A DNA stretch of 10,277 nucleotides. Origin: CAYJAD01 sp964368075 (GTDB lineage: Bacteria > Desulfobacterota > Desulfovibrionia > Desulfovibrionales > Desulfovibrionaceae). The stretch spans positions 1-10,277 of the forward strand of contig CAYJAD010000073.1 of the NCBI GenBank assembly GCA_964368075.1, read 5' to 3'. A program made the translations under genes and the position numbers. Of the stretch, positions 1 to 5,560 are shown piece after piece. Below the pieces are notes generated by a model, which was given only the letters and a program-made list of their open reading frames with translations, searched no databases and was not told the DNA's origin. The stretch's first letter is position 1, and every line of letters starts with the position of its first letter.

Positions 1-220
1 TTAAGAAAAAGCCTTGCGCTGTGGCATGAATTTCAACACGCGATTTTTCGAAAAGCTTTGTAGCAAAGGGATTACCCTCAGCTTCAGCACGAAGGGTCGC
101 GTGATCATCTCCCCCTATGGGGCAAAGAAAAAATCCTTTTGCTTGTAGAGTACACGTCCCCTTATAAACGCAAATATGAGATGCCTTTTGTACATCGTGC
201 GCTTCATAAAAGAGATTTTT
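1..220 (-). pseudogene. Edge ORF resembling the repeat domain of the neighbouring exported protein; no start codon
   Basis: An open minus-strand frame runs from just after a TAA at 223-221 to the left edge and continues beyond it. It has a protein-like composition but no ATG, GTG or TTG. Its text contains TCTLQAKGFFL and later KLFEKSRVEIHATAQGF. These resemble TVTIKGIYLG and KYFGTTKNVIVEATYDF in the first repeat of the protein encoded at 281-1393, in the same order, sharing K.F...V.[VI].AT..F. I infer a second, tandem copy of that domain, 5'-truncated or frameshifted. An A7 run at 214-220 at its upstream end is a possible slip site. A short 35-codon frame (108-1, minus) overlaps it but looks less protein-like. 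The similarity was judged by eye, so confidence is moderate to low. Confidence 0.4.
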
Positions 221-280
221 TTATATTGCATCCTTTTTGTATAATGGTGGCTGCGTCTGGAAAAAATATGGTTAATTATA

Positions 281-1393
281 TTATTTTTTATGGTATTTTC
301 CGTCAAATACGCCATTCATAGAGCAATACATTTTCCAAAAACGACTATATTCCACGTCTAAAGTATTTCCCATTCTGTTTATCTTTAAAACGCAGTCGTG
401 GTTTTTACAGTAGGGTGGGTCAAAATCATCCATATTATCGCTTAGATACTTATCCTTTCCAATAGGGCAAATAATGGTATCTTCTTTAATAATGCATGAT
501 TCATAAATCTCACATCCTTGCGGAGTTCCCTGAGAATTTAAGTAGGCTGTGTTAATGGATATTTTTGCAAATTCTGGGTTTGTCGTAGAAATATTAAGTT
601 CAAGGATTCCAGAAGCTGTGTCGGATGCTTGTTCCCACGTATATATTTCTTTTTTAAAAGAATTTTCTTGAGAAACCGTACTTGCAGTTGAATGAGGTTT
701 TGCAGACCTGCAGACTTCTAGTATATTACAACCATCGCCAGGAAAGCGTATAAGCTCATAGGTAAAAGCATAACTTTTTCCTATGGGATTTTCTCCAAAA
801 ACTATTGGAACACCTTCCTCTGCGCAAACAAAAAAGGTTTCTTGTCCGTCAATATCAAGTGATATATATCCAAAATCTCCTCCCATTTCGTACCCTTTAT
901 AGATGCCATTAACAGTATTGGAATAGAAAGTTTTTTCGCTACATGTATTTTCAAATGTGCTAATTTTATGATTTTTTCCGGAAAGTATCTTTGCATTTTT
1001 CAAAACATTAAATCGCTCACACGATACTGTTTTTCGAGAATATTCTTGTACAAAATCATAGGTAGCTTCTACAATAACATTCTTAGTTGTGCCAAAATAT
1101 TTTTCTGCGACAGCTTTTGTGGCTGGGATTGTAAGGGGGATATCGTTTTCACCAAAGCCTATGACTACCTCAGGGTAATCTTCTGCTGCGTTATTCCACC
1201 CCAAATAAATCCCTTTTATAGTAACCGTTTCAAGAGTTTTATTAGGGCACATGTCTTGTGTTGCTGTAAAGGCTTTAGATGAAAAAGAAAATACAATGGC
1301 AAGGATGAAAAAAAGCACTAGATAAAAAATCCTAGTGTATTGCGAAGGTGTGAGATTAAGCGTAGTTTTTTTGAGAAAATGCCATTTATGCAT
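281..1393 (-). CDS. Exported cysteine-rich protein with a duplicated domain, function unknown
   Basis: A protein of 370 residues. I chose the ATG at 1393 because a GAGG lies 6 nt upstream; a GTG four codons earlier (1405) has less support. Residues about 21-44 form a basic then hydrophobic signal segment (LVLFFILAIVFSFSSKAFTA), so it should be exported by Sec or anchored by its N-terminus. Two copies of one unit follow. Copy A (about 49-137) begins CPNKT and has TVTIKGIYLG. Copy B (about 151-232) begins CSEKT and has TVNGIYKG. Both contain FGEN and end near a cysteine. A third part (about 260-370) has five or more cysteines and ends with an MNGVFDGKY-like tail. The many cysteines suggest disulphides in the periplasm or at the cell surface. 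The tail recalls small envelope or lysozyme-inhibitor-like proteins, but I do not recognise the family. It seems unrelated to the mobile genes to its right and may be host DNA. Confidence 0.8.
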   Translation of the reverse strand: MHKWHFLKKTTLNLTPSQYTRIFYLVLFFILAIVFSFSSKAFTATQDMCPNKTLETVTIKGIYLGWNNAAEDYPEVVIGFGENDIPLTIPATKAVAEKYFGTTKNVIVEATYDFVQEYSRKTVSCERFNVLKNAKILSGKNHKISTFENTCSEKTFYSNTVNGIYKGYEMGGDFGYISLDIDGQETFFVCAEEGVPIVFGENPIGKSYAFTYELIRFPGDGCNILEVCRSAKPHSTASTVSQENSFKKEIYTWEQASDTASGILELNISTTNPEFAKISINTAYLNSQGTPQGCEIYESCIIKEDTIICPIGKDKYLSDNMDDFDPPYCKNHDCVLKINRMGNTLDVEYSRFWKMYCSMNGVFDGKYHKK

Positions 1394-1494
1394 ACTGTAC
1401 CTCACGAAAGTTATAAGGTTATCTCAAACACATAAAAGATAACTATTGAAACAAAGAAGTCAAAACTTTTGGAGGAAAAGAAGCTACAACTGAT

Positions 1495-1755
1495 TTATCG
1501 CATCCTCTGCTTAAGCCACAATATAAAACTTTCACGCTCATATCCCACCTTTCCTCCTATCTTGACCTTTCTACTTGGCCCTTGCCCTAGTGAATCAAGA
1601 TTTGCTAGGGTCTTGGCTGAGATGAGTCCACCGATGGCTTCTGAGGCTACTTTTCGGGTAAATATGGGCGGAAGTGCTTTTTCTAAGGTTGCGTAAAGGC
1701 TCTCGCTTTGGGGTGTTGGGGGAGAGGATATATTGCAAAAGTCTAAAATATTCAA
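1495..1755 (-). CDS. AlpA/excisionase-like helix-turn-helix DNA-binding protein
   Basis: A protein of 86 residues with a MerR-like winged helix-turn-helix of the AlpA/excisionase type. The helix-turn-helix spans about 32-55 (FTRKVASEAIGGLISAKTL). The wing is SRKVKIGGKVGYER and the closing helix is SFILWL (to about 81). Family members bind DNA beside attachment sites or promoters and act as excisionases or as activators of integrase genes, as AlpA does in E. coli CP4-57. The only usable start is TTG at 1755, directly after an in-frame TAA and without a Shine-Dalgarno sequence. Residues 1-28 lie outside the fold, so the true start is uncertain. No integrase is adjacent on either side. I am fairly sure of the fold and less sure of the exact role. 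Confidence 0.75.
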   Translation of the reverse strand: MNILDFCNISSPPTPQSESLYATLEKALPPIFTRKVASEAIGGLISAKTLANLDSLGQGPSRKVKIGGKVGYERESFILWLKQRMR

Positions 1756-1964
1756 TTAAAGTCTATAATGCGTAGGTGTTGCCGATAAAATGAGAAATTT
1801 GCGCTCATATTGCCTCTTTTGGGATAAAAAAGCTTTAGAGCTAATGGGTTTGGGATAGGAAGGGAGTATTTGGGATGCTGTTATAGTATTGCTTTCATGA
1901 AGGTGAAGCTATGTATAAGACATCGAATACCTTACACATAGCTTCTCTTATTTGCTGTTGACTT
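1756..1964. other. Gene-free stretch with one hairpin
   Basis: This stretch of 209 bp lies between the AlpA-like gene and the Pro/Gln-rich protein gene. It holds the inverted repeat at 1905-1945 and G-rich text with TTGGGATA/TTTGGGAT-type repeats near 1819-1876. I see no convincing ORF or tRNA. It probably contains the promoter of the AlpA-like gene. Confidence 0.5.
1905..1945. repeat. Inverted repeat, 14 of 15 pairs, 11-nt loop
   Basis: The arms GAAGCTATGTATAAG (1905-1919) and CTTACACATAGCTTC (1931-1945) can pair at 14 of 15 positions. It lies 20 bp past the stop of the Pro/Gln-rich protein gene, where a terminator would be expected. Neither side carries a good T tract, so it may instead be a protein-binding site. 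The core GCTATGTGTAA recurs exactly at 2484-2494, upstream of the same gene. Confidence 0.6.
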
Positions 1965-2465
1965 TTACTTCATAAGGCTTTTAATAACTGCATCGGCCTC
2001 AGAGCCGCATAGTTCATTTAGGGAGCGATTACAAACCTCACGGCAGACAGTATCAGGGCTAACACGTAACCTCGAACATTTTCCTCTAATCATATCAAGC
2101 TGTTTCTCTGAAGCAGGTTTATTGCCACCGCCATTGTGCTTGTTTTTATCTTCAGGGTAATGGGGGTAAGCTTGCGCCTGAGGTGGATATTGCGGTTGTG
2201 ACTGTGGGGCAAAATTGGAAGTTTGTGTAGGCGAAGGCTGTATGGGGTTTTGGCTGCACTGATGGGATGACACATTTTGCAAAGCTCTTTCTCTTGCCAA
2301 AGCAATAAGTTGCTCCCGATTGTTTGTTGCATCAGATTGAGCAGAAGCCGTCCCAAAGTCTTTACGATTAGGGCTTACCGCATTTACAATGGCTAGATGT
2401 TCATTCTCTTGTGTTGGGGATTGTGCTACCTCAAATGAGATGAACTGTTCCTGTAGAATATTCAT
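1965..2465 (-). CDS. Pro/Gln-rich protein with short C-terminal 'SEKQ' domain, probable DNA-metabolism accessory
   Basis: A protein of 166 residues. The ATG at 2465 has AGAGG 8 nt upstream. The N-terminal third is polar and may be helical (about 48-64). Residues about 65-104 are rich in Pro, Gln, Ser and Tyr (SQPQYPPQAQAYPHYPE) and look disordered. They lead through HNGGGNKP into a compact C-terminal domain (about 116-166). That domain reads KPASEKQLDMIRGKC, then a second helical unit ending LNELCGSEADAVIKSLMK. The pattern, A[ST]EKQ-helix, then L..L...EA..[IL]I..L, is a small module often found at the C-terminus of phage and plasmid recombination or ssDNA-related proteins. The catalytic or annealing part is missing here, so the protein may be an adaptor. 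This assignment rests on pattern memory alone. Confidence 0.7.
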   Translation of the reverse strand: MNILQEQFISFEVAQSPTQENEHLAIVNAVSPNRKDFGTASAQSDATNNREQLIALARERALQNVSSHQCSQNPIQPSPTQTSNFAPQSQPQYPPQAQAYPHYPEDKNKHNGGGNKPASEKQLDMIRGKCSRLRVSPDTVCREVCNRSLNELCGSEADAVIKSLMK

Positions 2466-2499
2466 AATTACAACCTCTTACATGCTATGTGTAACACAA

Positions 2500-2535
2500 T
2501 AGAACTCTCCACCATAGCGTATTTAGAGAGTTCTA
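2500..2535. repeat. Inverted repeat, perfect 10-bp arms, 16-nt loop
   Basis: The arms TAGAACTCTC (2500-2509) and GAGAGTTCTA (2526-2535) are perfect complements. The right arm overlaps the 8-bp palindrome TTCTAGAA (2531-2538). It lies between the stop of the HigA-like gene and the start of the Pro/Gln-rich protein gene, both on the minus strand. It could be a terminator of the first gene (T content after it is only modest) or an operator of the second. Confidence 0.55.
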
Positions 2536-2578
2536 GAACCAAAAAACGCTGGGAAATCAAGGCTTGGGGAAGAGGACT

Positions 2579-2887
2579 TTATGAGGTGTCGTCATCTTGG
2601 GGCTTTAAGGTCAATTGAATGGATATACCTAAGGAATCTAAGACCTTGCCTATGGTTTCATATCTTGGTTTGGAACCTGCCCGAAGCGATTTGTACAAGC
2701 TGATGCGATTTAATCCTGCATGTTCAGCTACATGTTCCATTCCTTTTGCTTTTGCCGCCTCAGATAAAGCCTCAAGGAAGTCGTCCGTACCTTGGCTTTG
2801 GGCATGGTCTAAATAGTGCACCATGTCCGCATCGCTTACATGAAAAGGCGATGGCCTGGCATACGGTGGATGGGTCTGTTTTTTCAT
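2579..2887 (-). CDS. HigA-type addiction-module antidote protein without a visible toxin
   Basis: A protein of 102 residues. The ATG at 2887 is preceded by AAGG and TAGG about 5-9 nt upstream. The order of motifs matches the 'putative addiction module antidote protein' branch of HigA/Xre antitoxins. An N-terminal region has HYLDHAQ and a helix DDFLEALSEAAKAKGM (about 35-50). The helix-turn-helix EHVAEHAGLNRISLYKSLR follows (about 51-69), and then the typical SKPRYETIGKVLDSLGI (72-88). Such proteins bind and neutralise a RelE/ParE-fold mRNA interferase and repress their own operon. The partner gene is normally directly upstream, but 2888-3040 contains no toxin-like ORF and neither does the 113-bp gap downstream. 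It is therefore an orphan antitoxin or a plain regulator. Confidence 0.82.
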   Translation of the reverse strand: MKKQTHPPYARPSPFHVSDADMVHYLDHAQSQGTDDFLEALSEAAKAKGMEHVAEHAGLNRISLYKSLRAGSKPRYETIGKVLDSLGISIQLTLKPQDDDTS

Positions 2888-2931
2888 AAGTGCCTACCTT
2901 GTAAGATGTTCTTAATAATGACATTTGTATC

Positions 2932-2948
2932 CACTCTATATAATAGTG
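2932..2948. promoter_or_regulatory. Imperfect palindrome, candidate operator and promoter of the HigA-like gene
   Basis: The 17-bp sequence CACTCTATATAATAGTG has CACT/AGTG outer arms and an AT-rich centre that could supply a -10 box on either strand. It sits about 45 bp upstream of the antitoxin start. Autoregulatory antitoxins commonly bind such sites. The role is inferred from position and symmetry only. Confidence 0.35.
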
Positions 2949-3040
2949 TATCTTTTTAGAAGGGATGACATTAAAAGATGATTGGACACATTGCTTCATG
3001 GATTTGTAGGTAAGCCTTTCGAGGATATAGAAAGGGATAT

Positions 3041-3286
3041 TTAAGATTCTATCTCAATGTCTTTGCATAGTTGGATCAATAAGGCTTTTTGCTGACGTAA
3101 CTCGTCATTTAAGCATTGATAGGTGAGCTTTTCTTCTTTCAAATCAGCCATAGCTTTATGATGTGCCACTTCATGGGCGGTAACCTCTATTTCTCGTTGT
3201 CGAAGGTTTTCTTCACGTAAGATAAGGGCTGCTTCTTTTTCTTTAAGCATATTTTCGCTAAGATGAGTATCACTCTTTGTTTTCAT
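3041..3286 (-). CDS. Small coiled-coil protein, function unknown
   Basis: A protein of 81 residues. The ATG at 3286 has TTGGAG with 5 nt spacing, a strong ribosome binding site. Almost the whole chain (about 12-80) is charged and predicted helical: EKEAALILREENLRQREIEV, then an Ala/His-rich stretch, then EEKLTYQCLNDELRQQKALL. Leucine and isoleucine spacing fits a coiled coil. There is no signal peptide, membrane segment or recognised motif. It is divergent from the Fic gene, with 115 bp between the two starts, so they may share a control region. A structural or oligomerising accessory is possible, but no function can be assigned. Confidence 0.65.
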   Translation of the reverse strand: MKTKSDTHLSENMLKEKEAALILREENLRQREIEVTAHEVAHHKAMADLKEEKLTYQCLNDELRQQKALLIQLCKDIEIES

Positions 3287-3401
3287 AAGAACTCCAATTG
3301 TTAAAGGATTATAAACTATTACTGGTGGCTTGTTTCATTTGATATTTCACAACAAAATGCGTAGGCTATTACACAAGGCTGTTCAACCAAGAGGAAATGT
3401 C

Positions 3402-4154
3402 ATGCCAATTACGATTTCTGAGAACAATGTACAACGCATTAAGAATATAGAACAAAAGAAGGAAATTCTGGATACAAGAAGACCTTTTACTCAAGGAGAG
3501 TTGGAACGTCTTCAAGAAGAGTTTCTTATCAACTTTACCTATAACTCCAATGCCATAGAAGGAAATACGCTTACCCTACGTGAAACAGCTCTCGTCCTAC
3601 AAGGACTGACCGTTGACCAAAAACCGCTTAAAGACCACTTAGAAGCTGTGGGCCATAAGGACGCTTTTAACTATGTTCTTGATATTGCACAGAATAGGGT
3701 AGAGCTTTCAGAAGCTGTCATTAAAGACATTCATTCCTTGGTGCTTATTAATCGTCCTCAGGATAAAGGTCGATATAGAAATATTCCTGTAACCATTGCC
3801 GGTGCTTATGTGAAGCCAGTAGAGCCACACTTCATTGAAGAAAAGATGCAAGAGCTCCTTGTCAATCACATGCAGCATGAGCAGCACGTACTTGTCAAAG
3901 TAGCTCTCTTTCATCTTAAATTTGAAGGCATCCATCCCTTTATTGATGGAAATGGACGCACAGGTCGTTTGATTGCCAACTTAGATCTACTCCAGAAAGG
4001 ATATCCCCCCATCAACATCAAATTTGCTGATAGGGGGCGTTATTATAATGCTTTTGATGCGTATTATGGCGATAAGGATGTGAATCCCATGCTGGAAATC
4101 TTTGCGGATGCCGCTGAGGAAAGTCTTGACCTGTATCTTGCTTGTAGGGAGTAG
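3402..4154 (+). CDS. Fic-domain protein (probable AMP transferase) with N-terminal self-inhibition motif
   Basis: A protein of 250 residues. I chose the ATG at 3402 because GAGG lies 7 nt upstream. The frame is open to an ATG at 3330, but those 24 residues look non-coding. The canonical Fic core HPFIDGNGRTGR is at residues 178-189. His178 is the expected catalytic base, and the following DGNGRxxR residues bind phosphate and metal. The flap or target-docking strand is around 129-149 (PVTIAGAYVKPVEPHFIEE). Residues 49-54 read SNAIEG, matching the inhibitory [ST]xxxE[GN] motif. Its position before the Fic core makes this a class II, self-inhibited enzyme. The family usually transfers AMP from ATP to a hydroxyl group on a target protein, which here is unknown. 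No separate antitoxin is needed. It ends at a strong terminator and appears monocistronic. Confidence 0.93.
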   Translation: MPITISENNVQRIKNIEQKKEILDTRRPFTQGELERLQEEFLINFTYNSNAIEGNTLTLRETALVLQGLTVDQKPLKDHLEAVGHKDAFNYVLDIAQNRVELSEAVIKDIHSLVLINRPQDKGRYRNIPVTIAGAYVKPVEPHFIEEKMQELLVNHMQHEQHVLVKVALFHLKFEGIHPFIDGNGRTGRLIANLDLLQKGYPPINIKFADRGRYYNAFDAYYGDKDVNPMLEIFADAAEESLDLYLACRE

Positions 4155-4161
4155 TTTTTTT

Positions 4162-4190
4162 CTTCAATGTAGGCATCATTGAAGGTTTTT
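4162..4190 (+). terminator. Rho-independent terminator of the Fic gene
   Basis: The arms CTTCAATG (4162-4169) and CATTGAAG (4177-4184) form a perfect 8-bp stem with a 7-nt loop, followed by GTTTTT. It starts 7 nt after the Fic stop. On the opposite strand the stem is followed by A residues, so it works for the plus strand only. Confidence 0.85.
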
Positions 4191-4210
4191 AGTTTAGGAA
4201 ACAGAGAACT

Positions 4211-4801
4211 CTATCTTTTGGGAATTCTGCTCATACCAAAGTTGCGTTGTCCATCATTGTCAGGGGCCTTAGTATCTACCTTAGCTAAATAGGAAACTTG
4301 ATTATACGCTGCCTGCACTTGTTCTTGCATTGCATTAGGCCCATCACATCTTCTTATTTGTAAGCCATTACGATGCATATCTATAGCACCATTTGTCACG
4401 TTGCAATGATGAACACACCCGCTTACGTCTACACCTAAAGCTCTTCCCCATGCTTCTTGGATAGTGTGAAATACATGTCCATAAGAACGCACCTTTTGAG
4501 CATCTAAAAAGAGCACTCCATGGTAATGAGGATGCACACTATTATGCTGTTCTCGTACCCAAAAGTACATAGGGTCTAGGCCATGTCTTTTATAACGCTT
4601 AATGACGTAAGCTATGGTGGTGCTTATATGCTCATTGTGTAACACTACGGGATAGTCTTTAGGGTAGTGTAAATCAAAACGAACTGCCATAGCCTTACTG
4701 TGTTCGTTAACATAGTAAGAGAGGATATTGGTTAAAGGTGCTAATATATCCTGACGGTATGTGAACGTAGACGGTGGTGTAATGTTTTGGTGGGTGTACA
4801 T
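4211..4801 (-). CDS. YagK/YfjJ family (inovirus Gp2-like) replication protein
   Basis: A protein of 196 residues. The ATG at 4801 has AAAGGAG with a 6-nt spacer, the best ribosome site in this part of the window. The motif order matches the YagK/YfjJ C-terminal family: AVRFDLHYP (39-47), FWVREQHNSVHPHYHGVLFLD (80-100), IQEAWGRALG, and AAYNQVSYLAK (164-174). The H-Y-H at 92-94 fits the metal-binding HUH motif of rolling-circle Rep nucleases, and Tyr166 or Tyr171 could be the nicking tyrosine. Family members occur in inoviruses, in P4/CP4-type islands and next to DUF3987 proteins, and are thought to start or assist element replication. The protein is short, with little outside the core. The AT-rich repeats directly upstream are a reasonable place for its target. 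Confidence 0.85.
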   Translation of the reverse strand: MYTHQNITPPSTFTYRQDILAPLTNILSYYVNEHSKAMAVRFDLHYPKDYPVVLHNEHISTTIAYVIKRYKRHGLDPMYFWVREQHNSVHPHYHGVLFLDAQKVRSYGHVFHTIQEAWGRALGVDVSGCVHHCNVTNGAIDMHRNGLQIRRCDGPNAMQEQVQAAYNQVSYLAKVDTKAPDNDGQRNFGMSRIPKR

Positions 4802-4813
4802 GGCTTTCTCCTT

Positions 4814-4868
4814 TAGTTTGTTTTATATTGTTTTGTGTTTAAGTAGTTTGTTTAGTTCAGGTTAACTG
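4814..4868. repeat. Short T-rich direct repeats and palindrome upstream of the rep gene
   Basis: TAGTTTGTTT occurs at 4814-4823 and again at 4844-4853, exactly 30 bp apart, with the related TTTTGTGTTT between them. A CAGGTTAACTG near-palindrome is at 4858-4868. The spacing near three helical turns and the position beside a Rep-type gene would suit an origin or a Rep autoregulatory site. In such T-rich DNA chance is a real alternative. Confidence 0.3.
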
Positions 4869-5004
4869 TTTTAATTTAATTATACTTTTGCTTAAATATT
4901 TGTTTTATTAGGTACTATTGTTTAGTATTACATAACTCCTATGAATGTGATCAAAGATTTTAAATCTATTCTTAGGAACGGCTCACTATCTCTACTTTAC
5001 TTTT

Positions 5005-5013
5005 TGCTATAAT
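5005..5013 (+). promoter_or_regulatory. Extended -10 promoter of umuDC
   Basis: TGCTATAAT matches the extended -10 consensus TGnTATAAT exactly. No -35 hexamer resembling TTGACA lies 16-18 nt upstream, which is tolerated with an extended -10. Transcription would begin near 5020, leaving a leader of roughly 95 nt before umuD. Confidence 0.6.
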
Positions 5014-5014
5014 A

Positions 5015-5034
5015 TACTGTCCGAATTAACTTTT
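5015..5034 (+). promoter_or_regulatory. Possible LexA-type operator, imperfect
   Basis: TACTGT-N8-ACTTTT lies at 5015-5034, just after the -10 box. The E. coli LexA consensus is CTGT-N8-ACAG. The left half fits exactly and the right half matches only AC. Position favours SOS control of umuDC, but the host LexA motif is unknown and may differ completely. Confidence 0.25.
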
Positions 5035-5116
5035 TAAATATAAAGAACTCGCAATAAGCATTTTTCTTACCAAGACTAAAGTTGCGTTTTTTTGTGCACC
5101 GCATTATGAAAGAGCT

Positions 5117-5560
5117 ATGAAATTTTCTCCATCCCTTATTCTCCTCGGTTCTGCCGAAGAACGCACAGAAGAACGCGAAGGCATCCCCTTGTTCATTACG
5201 CCTGTATCTGCAGGCTTTCCTTCGCCTGCTGATGATTATATTGACCAACAATTGGATTTGCATCGCCACTTGGTACAAAACCCTGCAGCCACATTTTTTC
5301 TAAGGGCACAAGGGGAATCCATGCTTGGGGCAGGTATCCATGACGGCGATTTGCTTATTGTTGACCGCTCGCTTGAGGCTGGCCACAATCGTGTAGTTAT
5401 TGCAGCGGTGGATGGCGAGCTTACGGTAAAACGTCTTGTGCGCCGTAGAGGGCAAGTTTTGTTAATGCCTGAAAATAAAGATTATAATCCCATTGATATT
5501 ACCGAGCGTGAGCATGTGCATATATGGGGGGTGGTGAGCTATGTCATCCATAAATTATGA
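5117..5560 (+). CDS. umuD: UmuD, SOS mutagenesis protein (S24 self-cleaving peptidase)
   Basis: A protein of 147 residues, close to the 139 of E. coli UmuD. After RecA-stimulated self-cleavage, UmuD' dimerises and joins UmuC to form translesion polymerase V. Residues 30-42 (VSAGFPSPADDYI) cover the cleavage site, expected between Ala32 and Gly33; E. coli has Cys-Gly, and Ala-Gly is what LexA uses. The catalytic Ser68 lies in RAQGESM and the base Lys105 in LTVKRL. GDLLIVDRSL and VVIAAVDGE are family-typical. Start at ATG 5117 with only a weak AAAGAG upstream; an ATG at 5106 is out of frame. The end overlaps umuC by 20 bp, so the two are translationally coupled. All residues needed for activity are present. 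Confidence 0.95.
   Translation: MKFSPSLILLGSAEERTEEREGIPLFITPVSAGFPSPADDYIDQQLDLHRHLVQNPAATFFLRAQGESMLGAGIHDGDLLIVDRSLEAGHNRVVIAAVDGELTVKRLVRRRGQVLLMPENKDYNPIDITEREHVHIWGVVSYVIHKL

Larger units (their letters stand above)
4802..5116. other. Divergent AT-rich intergenic region between rep and umuD
   Basis: This gap of 315 bp holds no protein gene. It is markedly AT-rich. It contains the T-rich repeats near rep, a 15-bp TACTATTGTTTAGTA inverted repeat (4912-4926), an odd palindrome AGATTTTAAATCT (4955-4967), and the umuD promoter near 5005-5013. On the minus strand a TATAAT at 4884-4879 could serve rep, but no good -35 box accompanies it. Confidence 0.6.

Noticed and set aside
115..315. Minus-strand frame with MKRTMYKRHLIFAF-like start
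   Set aside because: It has no ribosome site and stops after a few residues. It overlaps the edge frame, which looks more protein-like, and is probably noise.
1469..1696. Plus-strand frame opposite the AlpA-like gene
   Set aside because: It lies wholly antisense to a recognisable helix-turn-helix gene and has a Pro/Ser-rich mix typical of a shadow.
2772..2999. Minus-strand frame upstream of the antitoxin, considered as the missing toxin
   Set aside because: It overlaps the antitoxin by more than 100 bp, has no RelE/ParE motifs, and its end is the shifted translation of the antitoxin start.
3330..3401. N-terminal extension of the Fic protein from ATG 3330
   Set aside because: It has no ribosome site, while ATG 3402 has a well-spaced GAGG and the Fic family needs nothing before it.
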